A stretch of 64,000 bases of DNA from Lepiota brunneoincarnata (taxonomy: Eukaryota > Basidiomycota > Agaricomycetes > Agaricales > Agaricaceae). This document shows, in pieces, positions 33,603-44,573 of the stretch (its first letter is position 1; each line of letters starts with the position of its first letter). A program made the translations under genes and the position numbers. Location: the NCBI GenBank assembly GCA_023014365.1, contig JAEBUN010000004.1, positions 1,116,001 to 1,180,000 on the forward strand, read 5' to 3'. A model generated the notes under the pieces. That model was not told the DNA's origin. It saw nothing but the letters and a program-made list of their open reading frames with translations, and ran no database searches.

Positions 33603-35717
33603 ATGGCTTCCATGTCCACGAGCGGCCCATCTCAGTCGCATCTACCTGCCTGGCCACCAGAACCTATCCCGCCGTTAGTTCCCCCACCCCATCCCACTCG
33701 TATGCTCCTTAACCCTCTCTTTTCACCTTTAGCGTTGGCTACCTGAGCCGGAAGGCTCTCCCAATTAAGCGCAATGACGCCGAACCACTCACCCGTGAGG
33801 ATGTCCAGTTTGACCTCCTCAACTACATTTTCTCGGACACCCACGCTCGCTTTACGAGTGCAGCCCCAGGAAAGACGGCCAAGATCCCGTTCTGTGAACT
33901 CTATATCAATGCCTTGTACAGTTCCAGCAAATGCTCCAAGGTTTTGAAAGACAAGATGATAGACACTCCAGCTTTTGCACTCGAGTTGGCCAAAATCTCC
34001 CTACTGACAAATGTGGGCCGGATAAACACGACGATGGCCTGTAAGACGGCTTTTTTAATCACCTTGACTGACACAGCTCTGATCATTCAAGATAACTCCT
34101 AGTTTTCCCGGAAATGAAAACGGCTTTACGGACCTATCACCCCGTCCCGTCACTTCAAAAAACCGACGGAAACGCCCAGGACGCTCCTCGCATTAAGAAC
34201 TGTCTCAAGGCTGCTTTACTCCCGTCCGAGTTCAAAACTATTCCACCATCAACGCCTGAAGAGATTCTATCGAAGAGCGTAAGCATAATGGTGCCGTAAC
34301 CACCTTTCTATGCTCACGTTCATTTTCTCGAAGCAAGCAGGCCAGAAGCCTCCCACCAGTGTTGTCAATTTGATTTTCGTGCTTGCTAACCATGCCGCAG
34401 TAAGCTCTCAACATGTTCCGTGGTTGTGCTCCTGTGAACTAAAACATTGCCCAGCCATTGGCCGTTGTACATTTCGACGGCACACTCAATTTCCTGGACC
34501 TCTTTCTGCCTAAGAAGAACCTGATCTCGGCTGACCGCGCGAGGGTATTCTTATGGCTGATTTACCACTATCTAGAGGATTCAGAAGGCCCTAATCCTTG
34601 GGATGATGAATATTCGGCGGCCAAACGACCAAAAGCCCCCAAGATACGGCTTTTGAGTGACGCAGAACAGGACCTGGAGAATGTCGATACACCAGATGAA
34701 ATAGAGTGGGGGCGAAAGATGTCTGCGCAACGTAACCTGTTTCTGCAACGGCTTGTTTCTTCTATGGATTACGAAAAGAAATCCAGGAACCCAGCCTTGC
34801 CGCATTTTGTGCCAGGTACTTGTCCATTTTTTGCCTTTCGGCAACTCTCAAGCATGCTCCTCTTTCTTTTCCAGCGACTCCGGAGATCAACGCATCGCGG
34901 ACTCGGTCGAGTCGTCAAGGTCATGAGGCACCTAAAGACGACTTGGGATTTATGTATTACGTCCCGGGCCCTAGCCGTGATCGCGAGCTTCCAATCCCTT
35001 CCACACGTCACCAGAGTCCAGGTAAGAGAGATAGCCGTAGCCTTCTGACTACGCTTGAAAAGGAAAGCAAAATCTTCGTTGACCTGATTCCGATTCTAGT
35101 GCCCCTAGAACACAGACGATACTCTGGACCTCGTCAATACGGTGAAGAACGATCGATGCTACAGCGTGAGCTCGTCTCAAAGGCCTGTGTACGAAATTAT
35201 CTCACGTTCGCAGAGGCTTGGCATGTCGTGAACTCGGTTGATCCTCTCCTTGACTCGGATGACGAGGTCGTGGATGACAACGTACGGCAAGATTATTGCA
35301 AGTTTTTCTAGAATCTGATATATCAGCACCCGATGACTGATGACAACTTTTTCACTCCCAGCCCGTCGTCTGAACGTTATCACACGGCTGCTCAACAATC
35401 CGACTACCCCTACCTATCAACAGCAGCAGCAGCAGCAAGCGCAACCTTATCATCATCTTCTCCATCGTTCCCACTCTCACCCACATCACACCCCGAGCTC
35501 ACGTTATACCCACCATCACGTCACCCGGCATGAGCAACAGCAGCAAGAGCACCGGGCCCAGCGCGGTGATGAATTATTAAGTGCTCCTTCATTGATGGTA
35601 CGAAGCAGCAGCAGCTCCAATAACAGCTCTGGACCCGCTCCAGCATCTTCCACATCCTCAGCATCCTCGGCTCGGAACATTATACGCTTGCCACGAAGTT
35701 CGGCGAGCCGGAAATGA
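33603..35717 (+). CDS. INO80 complex Ies1-like subunit, copy B (canonical)
   Basis: Same family as copy A but close to its consensus. ATG at 33603 (MASMSTSGPSQSHLPAW) splices to GYLSRKALPIKRNDAEPLT, DVQFDLLNYIFSDTHARF, LYINALYSSSKCSKVLKDKM, LLTNVGRINTTMA, PEMKTALRTYHPVPSLQK, APRIKNCLKAALLPSE, PTSVVNLIFVLANHAA and FLDLFLPKKNLISADRARVF. The C-terminal exons give SMLQQAWHVVNSVDPLLDSD and VRQDY. They then cross a GC-AG intron into SRRLNVITRLLNN and a Gln/His/Ser-rich tail of about 110 residues that includes a six-Gln run coded near 35418-35438. Stop at 35715-35717. This tail is absent from copy A. Proposed nuclear role in chromatin remodelling comes from the family name only. Confidence 0.75.
35298..35361 (+). 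other. GC-AG intron in INO80 subunit copy B
   Basis: The donor is GCAAGT and the acceptor CTCCCAG (64 nt). Splicing joins VRQDY to SRRLNVITRL, matching HEY-MERLRVVAGIL in copy A. There the homologous intron (18665-18719, minus strand) has a GT donor (GTAAGC) at the same codon phase. Confidence 0.8.
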
Positions 35718-36587
35718 ATGATACGATACCAAATGGATTATTTCTATTCGGGTTTCTGCCAGTGCCCTTGGTTTCTCAATTGTCCACGGACAATCAAATC
35801 TCTAGTATTGCCTTTTTTTCTTTCTTTTTTTTGATATCTGCCCTCAAGTGTTTTGCTGCTCCGTTTGCTTTCTTGATTTCTTCTGTAGCTTTGTATGGCT
35901 GGTCCGAGTATATTCTTGTCCCTGGTTTTTTGGGTATGATCACACAAGACTGTCAGGCGCTCTCGGTTAAAAAACCGCTATTATCTATACTGCTTGAGCC
36001 CTTTGTTCTCAGGCCAAACGTAGTATGAGGGGCCTGTTCTTCGTAAATTGATTTATTGATTTATTCGCAAACAATTTCTCGGAGTGTAAGGTGTCGCAGC
36101 GGGATTTATGAAATGATAAAGTAGTACAGACAAGGCGCAGCCCTCTTGTAAAGTCGCACAATGGATGTACGAACAGAAGGGGGAAAGAGCGGAATGACAT
36201 TGACCATATTCCTCCTAGTCCCAGATCGGAGGAAACGGCACCAGTCGAAAAGGAACAAACCAAGACACCGAGACAGAGTGAGAAGGAAACAAAGATGGAC
36301 ACCAAAAATACAACGTCGGTTAAATGGCATGAGAGAAGGGAGGGTCGACGGCTAGAAGGGGAGGAACAAATAAAATTACAATGAGCGAAGCAGGCAAAGA
36401 AAAAAATGTAAGATCCATTGTCCTACAACTGGATGTGTCAAGCCAAGGGAGAATAGAAATTTTCAGCAACAATGGAACATGAAGATCGAAAAAGGCTGCT
36501 GAACCCCGAAATATTGCGTGGGGGGGGGGGGGGGGCGGAAGTTGAAGTAGGGTGAGATGAGACAACAATAATGAAAGCTTTTCATCA
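35718..36587. other. Convergent intergenic region with a G-run
   Basis: 870 bases between the stop codons of INO80 subunit copy B and the disordered protein at 36588. T-rich after copy B, then purine-rich on the plus strand. It contains a G16 tract at 36520-36535. No gene recognised; probably 3' UTRs. Confidence 0.45.
36520..36535. repeat. G16 homopolymer
   Basis: Sixteen consecutive G on the plus strand, downstream of the minus-strand gene ending at 36588, hence C16 in its probable 3' UTR. The true length is doubtful in any assembly. Confidence 0.85.
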
Positions 36588-37958
36588 TTAAAATGCTCCA
36601 GGAAGTGAGAGAACAGGATGGCTGAATCCGGCGCGTTCTCTCGGCATGAGATCAGCTGGTGCACTATGGCGTTTCCACTTGCACTTTCGGTCATCCAGGC
36701 CTAACCCCATGACTTGCTCTGGCAGGGGTAGAGGCATTGTCCTCCGCGCCGCATTCCTCGTCAATGATCCAGGCATTGTGATATCTGTGACTAACGCGGT
36801 CTGTGGGTGAATCTGAGCCTGCTGAGGAGTTGACAAGGTCCGCCTGCGGAGCGTCGAAAGCATATTATGCGCCCTGTGTTCCCTTGCATTGAGAACTTTC
36901 AAGTTGTTCTCTGTAAGTTGCACTGGAGAAGCAGCGGCCGTCCTAGGGACGAGTGTAGTAGTGACTTGTAAGTCCGAAGGGAATGGAGAGCCCGGCGACT
37001 TGGGCGGAGGCATAGCGATGTGCGGCTGATGTTGGATACGTGGCGGTCCCGGGATGGGAAGCGAGGTAGGAGCTAACTTGGGCGCACGTAGTGGCATCTT
37101 CAATCGACCAATCTCTATCGTAGTGGGCCTGACTGAAGGGGGAGGTGATACAACTGCGGGTGATCGCAGGCCGTCAACGATCGAGGTGGAGCGTGCCGAG
37201 GCCAGTGTCTTCAGACGAGCGGAAATCTGGTCCAGAGATGGCAGCATTTGGGCTGCGTTGGTCATCTGAGGAAAACCGGCACTGCGGGCGGTTTGCTTCT
37301 TCATGTTAAGGCGGAAGTCGACTTGTTCGACCCATGGGTGGCATGTATATGGGGTACGTTCGTTATTATCATGGAGTGAGTCAAACAGTGCGAGAGGGGA
37401 AACTAGACCAGGAGAGGGAAGAGAATAGTGGAAGATAGCAGGGGACTCGGGAGGTGTCTTGGGGGTACTGGTGGCCGTTGGAGAAGGGGGTGCTAGGACC
37501 TTGGATAGGAAGAGCGCACGGCGTTCAACTAGGAACCCATATTGAGAGGGGCTCATCAGCAGAAGAGAGAACATACCCTGCTTATTCCTGTGCGCTTTGA
37601 GCGCAATCTCTCTGCGGAGGTCAACGGCCCTCTTTGCGCCAACAAGGGCATTTCTCTCCTTCGAGGCCTTGAGAAGGGCCTCAAAACGTTCGCGCTCGAG
37701 ACCTTTACCATTTACAAGAGCATCGGGTGGGCAGAGGGGAGAGAGACGTTTGGTAAAAGTCGTGTGGGTCGGGGGTGGGGTGAGATGGGTGGACCTGAAG
37801 GAGTCTACGTCTGGCTCAGGAAAAGAGAGGGTATTGAAAGGAGAATAAGGCTCCGGGATGTGCTCCTGTGGGGGTGGGGGAGAGATCTGGATGGTGGGGA
37901 CGAGGGCGAGTGCCATGGAAGGAGAGTGAGGTAGAGAGAGAGGGAAGTGGCCAGCCAC
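36588..37958 (-). CDS. Unknown disordered protein, intronless
   Basis: One open frame of 456 codons with no stop or intron needed. ATG at 37958 (MAGHFPLSLPHSPSM). Mostly Pro/Ser/Thr-rich, with one charged helical block near residues 85-130 (ERERFEALLKASKERNALVG, then AVDLRREIALKAHRNKQ), a short hydrophobic patch FSLLLMSPSQYGFLVERRAL, and REHRAHNMLSTLRRR further on. No catalytic or known domain recognised. The long frame, the charged conserved-looking block and a promoter-like upstream region make it a likely real gene. It could be a regulatory or scaffold protein, but no function is claimed. Confidence 0.5.
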   Translation of the reverse strand: MAGHFPLSLPHSPSMALALVPTIQISPPPPQEHIPEPYSPFNTLSFPEPDVDSFRSTHLTPPPTHTTFTKRLSPLCPPDALVNGKGLERERFEALLKASKERNALVGAKRAVDLRREIALKAHRNKQGMFSLLLMSPSQYGFLVERRALFLSKVLAPPSPTATSTPKTPPESPAIFHYSLPSPGLVSPLALFDSLHDNNERTPYTCHPWVEQVDFRLNMKKQTARSAGFPQMTNAAQMLPSLDQISARLKTLASARSTSIVDGLRSPAVVSPPPSVRPTTIEIGRLKMPLRAPKLAPTSLPIPGPPRIQHQPHIAMPPPKSPGSPFPSDLQVTTTLVPRTAAASPVQLTENNLKVLNAREHRAHNMLSTLRRRTLSTPQQAQIHPQTALVTDITMPGSLTRNAARRTMPLPLPEQVMGLGLDDRKCKWKRHSAPADLMPRERAGFSHPVLSLPGAF

Positions 37959-38039
37959 GGGAGACCGAAAGAGCGCACAGCGAGGAGGGAAAAAAAAACA
38001 AAAAACAAAAACAAAAGAAACAAAGGGGGTGGGAGTCGA

Positions 38040-38040
<1 letters not shown>

Positions 38041-38076
<36 letters not shown>
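38041..38076. repeat. (GTT)12 microsatellite in a gene leader
   Basis: Twelve perfect GTT units on the plus strand, read as (AAC)12 in the probable 5' leader of the minus-strand gene starting at 37958. An A-rich low-complexity stretch (about 37988-38025) lies between repeat and ATG. Likely length-polymorphic between strains. Confidence 0.9.
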
Positions 38077-38219
38077 GGGATATGTATTAGTACGAACCCT
38101 CAGATCGATCAGGAGAGAGACGACAACGACGTGGACTTGGGAGAGTAAAGCTACAATCACACAACACATGGCAACCACAACATCCCTTGGCATCATATTC
38201 CCACATATCCATTCAAGTT

Positions 38220-39494
<1,275 letters not shown>

Positions 39495-39764
39495 AGCTCG
39501 GGTACAAACCGCTGTAATAAATCAAAGAAAATTGGCTGGATGGTACTAGCAGCGTCTAAAAATGCGGATTGCCTGATTTGGGGGAAAATCAATCTTATCA
39601 CATCCGATGATCAGCTTTGGTAGCCGGTCGGGGGCCGACAACGGGAGTTCCCCACATTCTCTCACAGCCCTCGCAACCACGATGTGTTCTTTGTAACCAA
39701 GTCTTGGCATTGGTTTCATCTCTATACTTTGTATAATTGGGTCACAATTTCGTCCTTTCCCGCC

Positions 39765-40768
39765 TCACATCTCACACCTCCCAGCTCCAATATGGGGCGT
39801 ACCAGCAACAAGCCCATTTGTAACGATGGTGACAAATTCTTCGAGCGGCATCCACAACTTGGACAACGCTTCTGTCGTCCCCTCAGCTACAAGAATTCAT
39901 AAATACTATCTCCAAGCAGAAGATGGAACTTTGAAACTTACTGTCGTGCAATTCGGATTCGACCAGACTAGTTACACACACGTGAGCACGCCTGGTTCGT
40001 GTACTGTATTGTTGCTACGGGAAGGGACATACGGTGGAATTATCTCGAGTACATTCACACCTGTTCCAGCTAACTGGGCTTGTAAGGAAAGTGTCAAGGA
40101 ATGAACGGCTGCCTTCGAAGCACAGTAATTTGGCACGTGTGGACTCGGAACGATGGAGAGCCCAGAAGTAACCGTTATAATAAACGTCTGACGACCCTGT
40201 GACTGGGGGAGGTACGTGGTCTTAGTCACAATAACGAAAACAAAGCAGTCTTCTACGCACTCCAAGCTTGAGGAAGTGAGGAAGGAAATAAGTAGCCAGA
40301 GCGACCACAGAGTTGTAATTCACATTCATCTCGTGCTCGATCTCTGGTGTCATTGATCAGTGGTAAATTGGCCAACAAGCATGAGCGAGGCGCATGCACG
40401 CACTGTCGAGGTCAACCTCCTTCTTGAAATCAAATTTTCGTTGAATACCCGCATTAAGAATGATGGTATCCAACTACATAAATGTCTAAGAGTCTGAACA
40501 CAGCGTTTCAAAACGGGAGACGTACGTCCGGGTACTTGGCCAAAAGATCATCAACAGCTTTTTTTAGTGCGGTTCTGTCGGCCCCGATATCCAACTTGGA
40601 TATTTCGAATCCATCGCGCGCAAGCTCATCCAAGCGGTCCTGGCGTCTGCCTGCTGCAATTACCTGAGGCTTATTGGCAAGTTGCTTGATTTTGTAGGCT
40701 AGGGCTCGCCCGATACCAGAAGTGGCTCCTGTTATAAAGACACTTTTGCTGAGCTCTATTCCAGGCAT
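39765..40768 (-). CDS. Short-chain dehydrogenase, DltE-like, tandem copy 1
   Basis: NAD(P)-dependent oxidoreductase with a Rossmann fold. ATG at 40768 leads to SVFITGATSGIGRALAYKI (TGxxxGIG) and AAGRRQDRLDEL. Spliced exons give TIILNAG (NAG motif), a middle exon with EMNVNYNSVVAL, IITVTSGLSIVPSPHVPNYC with YCASKAA (catalytic YxxxK), VNVLEIIPP, LVESELHD, and TEGTTEALSKLWMPLEEFV. The likely end is GAGRCEM with the stop at 39765-39767; a further 3' exon cannot be excluded. The intron after LVESELHD (39887-39941) has a normal GTAAGT donor. Partner copy 2 lies about 600 bases upstream with the same intron positions. Substrate unknown. Confidence 0.75.
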
Positions 40769-41378
40769 ACTGACGGCGGTGTGATAAATCCGAGGTAGGA
40801 AAAAAACGATGGGAAGAGAAGGACTCGGGACTAGGAAATGAGCAGAGGTGAACGGAAAAGCGGGCTATTTGAGGCGTGCCTCAGCAGGCGGAGAGCAATG
40901 ATGAACCTAACACCGAGTAGAGGTTCAATACGAAAATCGCTCGCCTGTCTATCGAGGTAGATGTTGCAGGAACGGCAAATGGTGCCCCTCTCCAGGTGTA
41001 TGCTCGGGTGGCAAATGACCCTCGATGGGTTTATATATCTATATCAGTCCCCAAGCTCCAGCTGGGTTGGAACATTCACGAACATCGTCACGGGAAAGCT
41101 GTAGGCACGGTGGGATTGAAGTGACCGATCAGGCACCATGGGAGGCCGGGGTTGGTTGACATTTGTGTTCAAGCTTCACTCCGGGTTACCGCACCTTGTG
41201 CACCTTGTCGGGTGCGATGACATCTCCTGGCGTGAGCAGCCGCTCACGTCTAATGTCTACAGCAATATCAGGGTAGCAAAAGAGTTGCCAAAGTCAAAAG
41301 CGCTGGCCTGATCCAAGTTGATCAGTTAGGAACTTCAATATCCGTGACGTACATATGAATAAATTTAAGAAATCAAGT
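40769..41378. other. Spacer between tandem SDR genes, no gene seen
   Basis: About 610 bases that hold the promoter of SDR copy 1 and the 3' end of copy 2. No coding signal, RNA gene or transposon remnant was recognised. Confidence 0.5.
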
Positions 41379-42460
41379 TCACCACTCCTCTCTTGCAGCT
41401 TGCATTTGCGCTACTAGCCCTTCCTTGTCTTTATCGTATTTCTCATACCAGGTGAGGGATCCTCCTGTAGAAACAATCATGTCGCCGTTCCTGAGACCCT
41501 GCATCGTGAGCTCCGTATATTCATCTAATGGCAATCCATCGTTTGGTGAGCTTCTCCGTAGTTCCCTCGGCTAAGTAAGACATAAGAGCCAGGAAGGGTG
41601 ACCGTTTGCGCCGCATCAGATACTTGCCGTCGTGAAGCTCCGATTCTACCAACCTTGATTCGCAATATCAGGGATTTCATAACTCGTGATGAGAACATCA
41701 GAGGCGTACGGTGGAATAATCTCTAAAACGTGGATGTTTGTATCCCTAAGCTGAGCACGCAGGGTCGTTGTGAATGTATGAAGGGCTGCTTTGGAAGCGG
41801 AGTAGTTGGGAATCCATGTAGCTGGAACGATACCCAAACCCGCTGTAACAGGAATTATACGAGATGATCGACCCGCGGCCTTGAGAACAGTCTGAGTATG
41901 AAATTGCAAAGTACTCTCCTCAATTGCGTACCGAGAGCTTCAGAAAGTGCGGCATGAGATATGCGATGGTGGTAACGACGGAAGTATAATTAACATTAAT
42001 TTCAGTTTGCAGCTCTCGATAGTTAGGTTATTGCTCAACTAAACATCACAAGTTTGAGAATGCGACTCACTGACTACATCGATCTCCTTCTTGAAGTCGA
42101 ATTCGTATTGCACACCGGCATTGAGGATCACAGTATCAAGCTACAACGTTAAGTCAGCTCAGGCCCCCTGTCAAGTGGCGCTCCATAACGTGAAGTAGGA
42201 ATCAAATTAATGCGTACATCGGAGTACTTTTCGAGGATGAGATCCACGGACTTCTTGAGCGAGTCCGCGTCTATGTTGAGGTCAAGTTGAATAGTCTCAA
42301 GGCCCACATTCTTCAGTTCCTCGAGCCTATCTTGCCGTCGTCCGGCGGCGATTACCTGTGGTTTGGTAGGTAATTTGGCAAGACTGAGCGCCAGAGCGCG
42401 ACCAATACCAGCGGTGGCACCAGTAACGAGGATAGATTTACTGTTTTCAATACTAGACAT
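41379..42460 (-). CDS. Short-chain dehydrogenase, DltE-like, tandem copy 2
   Basis: Paralogue of the neighbouring SDR. ATG at 42460 (MSSIENSK) leads to ILVTGATAGIGRALALSL, AAGRRQDRLEEL, TVILNAGVQYEFDFKKE, EINVNYTSVV, RIIPVTAGLGIVPATWIPNY with YSASKAA, HVLEIIPP, LVESELHD, AEGTTEKLTKRW, and a tail ending AQMQAAREEW at 41379. The intron after LVESELHD starts GC rather than GT. One apparent extra base in the AA at 41533-41534 (TT on the coding strand) breaks the frame between TKRW and PLDEYTEL; dropping it restores WMPL as in copy 1. Its C-terminus is longer than that of copy 1. It shares a 160-bp divergent promoter with the TTC1-like gene. Substrate unknown. Confidence 0.75.
41571..41627 (-). 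other. GC-AG intron in SDR copy 2
   Basis: Reading the minus strand, LVESELHD is followed by GCAAGT, and the intron ends TACTTAG after 57 nt, joining to AEGTTEKL. The homologous intron in SDR copy 1 has GTAAGT at the same codon phase. Confidence 0.8.
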
Positions 42461-42620
42461 GTCCGCGCACAGAGGGATGAACGTTGGACACTCGAAGGGG
42501 TTTGCAACGCGGCTTGCACCATCACTGGCCATTATATGTGGACCGGCCCGGGATCCCGGAATGGATAAGCGCCCTCGAGTCAGTTCAAAGCGAGGCTGGA
42601 TATTTACATTCGTCACCATC

Positions 42621-43626
42621 ATGGCCGACAAGGTCACTGTTCGCGTTCCTCTAGCCGCGGAATCATCATCAATAGACGTTGGTTCAGTTAGTCTTGTTTG
42701 TCGATGCGTGACTGATTCACAAGTGCAGGAGAGAATGTGCGAGGCGAGTGCAAGAAAGGCACAAGGGAATGACTACTTCCGCAAGGGCGATTGGAAAGAG
42801 GCACTGGCTACTTACGAGTCTGCTATGATATTTTTGCCCAAGAATGATGCAAAACCCATCGATAAACAGTCTGACTTGCCTTCTCACGAAACCGAGGAGG
42901 AAGAAGCAACGCCGTCGCTCGATATTCAAGCTGCTACGAGCCAAGAACCTACTTGGGAATGTTTCAGCCCGGAGACGGAGAAAGCTTGCGCAGTCCTCAG
43001 ATCAGTTCTCAATGCTAACATCGGGGCATGCCATATCAAATTGGTGAGATTATTCCCGCTCGGACGAAGTCATGCTGATCACATTTCGGTGAGGGAGAGC
43101 ACAAGCAGGCTGTCGAAGCATGCACTCGAGGCTAGTTCCACCATCTATGCAGCTCATCTGTGACACCATGCTGATACCCTCTCGTAGCATTGGTTGATGA
43201 TCCGAACTATATAAAAGCATTACAAAGAAGAGCAGCTTCCAATGAGATCATCAACTCTTGGTCGTCGCTGTCTTCGGCACAGGAAGGTTGTTGTGATTCT
43301 ACCAAGGGGAGTTTGAACCGCAATTGATAATTAATAGATTATGACGCGTTGCTCAAGCTATTGCCGCCCGGTGTGGAAACACGGGAGATTGAAGCCAAGT
43401 TACGAAATTTGAAACCCCGGGCGGAGGCGGCCCAGAGCAGAGAAACTGCAGAGATGTTGGACAAACTCAAGACTTTGGGTAACAGTGTACTTGGTATGTT
43501 CGATCTAAGGGGCATCGTAAGGCATGCAAACTGATGGGAAAGTAAGGGAACTTTGGTCTTTCAACAGATAATTTCAAGTTCGAACCCAATGGCCAGGGGG
43601 GTTATTCCCTCAACTTCACCCGATAG
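42621..43626 (+). CDS. TPR protein, TTC1-like
   Basis: Cytosolic tetratricopeptide-repeat adaptor, family of mammalian TTC1. ATG at 42621 (MADKVTVRVPL). The first TPR helix pair reads ASARKAQGNDYFRKGDWKEAL followed by ATYESAMIFLP. After an acidic insert come VLRSVLNANIGACHIKL and GEHKQAVEACTRALVDDPNY, joined across two introns, then IKALQRRAASNEII. A charged helix follows, and the family's ending DNFKFEPNGQGGYSLNFTR stops at 43624-43626. All parts are in frame if the second-last repeat is joined through a GC-AG intron. A chaperone-binding or GTPase-adaptor role is family-based inference. Confidence 0.8.
43131..43187 (+). other. Likely GC-AG intron in the TTC1-like gene
   Basis: Joining EACTR to ALVDDPNY needs an intron beginning GCTAGT and ending CTCGTAG (57 nt). 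I found no GT donor that keeps the frame. Confidence 0.6.
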
Positions 43627-43773
43627 GACATAGTCTGCCAGGCGCCATGTTCGTCGTTACTTTTGTCTGGTGGGTGACTGCTCGTCGTATCTTCAGTAGA
43701 GCAAAAAGAACTATTTGAGAAATCAATCTATATACGTTGTCGGGTTGCGGAAAAGGGTGAGTTTGGGGTACAG

Positions 43774-44379
43774 CTAGGCCATGGTAAAGCTCAGGACGTT
43801 GCTCCCAACCAAGTTGGCACTCACTCTCATACGTAACTTTGACTGGACCAATGACATAGAGACAGGTCCGTAGTCGCGGGAATCTCGCGAATACGGTGCG
43901 TTGTCACCACTTATCCAAATATGTCCTTTGGGCACTACGAGGTGTTCTGTGGATGGTGCCTTTTCCCCTGTTGGGTCAACGCAAACAGTGTCACCAGGTA
44001 GCCCAAGCACTCGCTTGCATATGACACGTTCTGGCATGATGGGGCTCATCAGTACGACCAGCTCTCCCCGGGCGATGCGACCCGGGTGGAGCCTGGGTGT
44101 GAGGCGATCTTCAAGCACAATTTCTCCTTTGCTAGCCAGGGTTGGAAGCATCGAAGGACCTTCCATCTAGCGGGCTGTGAGCCAAGCTGGCCCACAAAAG
44201 ACAGCTGGCAAGACCTACAATCGAAATCTTTCCCAGATAATCTGCACATAGGTGACCAGCACATCCGAGATTGATGATCTAGACGGGAGGTAGTCAAGGA
44301 ACTAGCCTGAACATTGGGGAGAGAACGACCCTACATGGAGACAGAACATACCGAACTGTGTCGCCTTCCGACGCCATGA
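43774..44379 (-). CDS. IMP1: Mitochondrial inner membrane peptidase subunit Imp1
   Basis: Signal-peptidase-type serine protease that cleaves sorting signals on the outer face of the inner membrane. The catalytic exon starts MEGPSMLPTLASKGEIVLED (Ser nucleophile in PSM). It continues GRIARGELVVLMSPIMPERV, ICKRVLGLPGDTVCVDP (general-base Lys in CKRV), VPKGHIWISGDNAPYSRDSR and DYGPVSMSLVQSK, and ends at 43774. One exon upstream, GHLCADYLGKISI fits the short TM/IMS segment before the catalytic Ser in Imp1. The first exon is unclear: ATG 44379 (MASEGDTV) is my best choice, but joining it in frame needs an acceptor I could not fix. Short length and the GDN box favour Imp1 over Imp2. Confidence 0.75.
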
Positions 44380-44573
44380 TATCTGCTTAAAGACCAACAC
44401 TTGGTCTCGGAAATGATGGATGGCAGCTGCAGTCGCGGTTCTAATCATGAGTATGGCAGTCGAAAGCACCGTCGAACCATTGAGCAAAGGTTGTCCATAT
44501 TGGGAAATCACAGCCACTCATTCATGATGTTTGAAAATTGACACACCTCTACATTTCAATTGTTGCCTCAGTC

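Noticed and set aside
42363..42620. Extended plus-strand frame running into the TTC1-like gene
   Set aside because: It is antisense to the first exon of SDR copy 2; the ATG at 42621 is the natural start.
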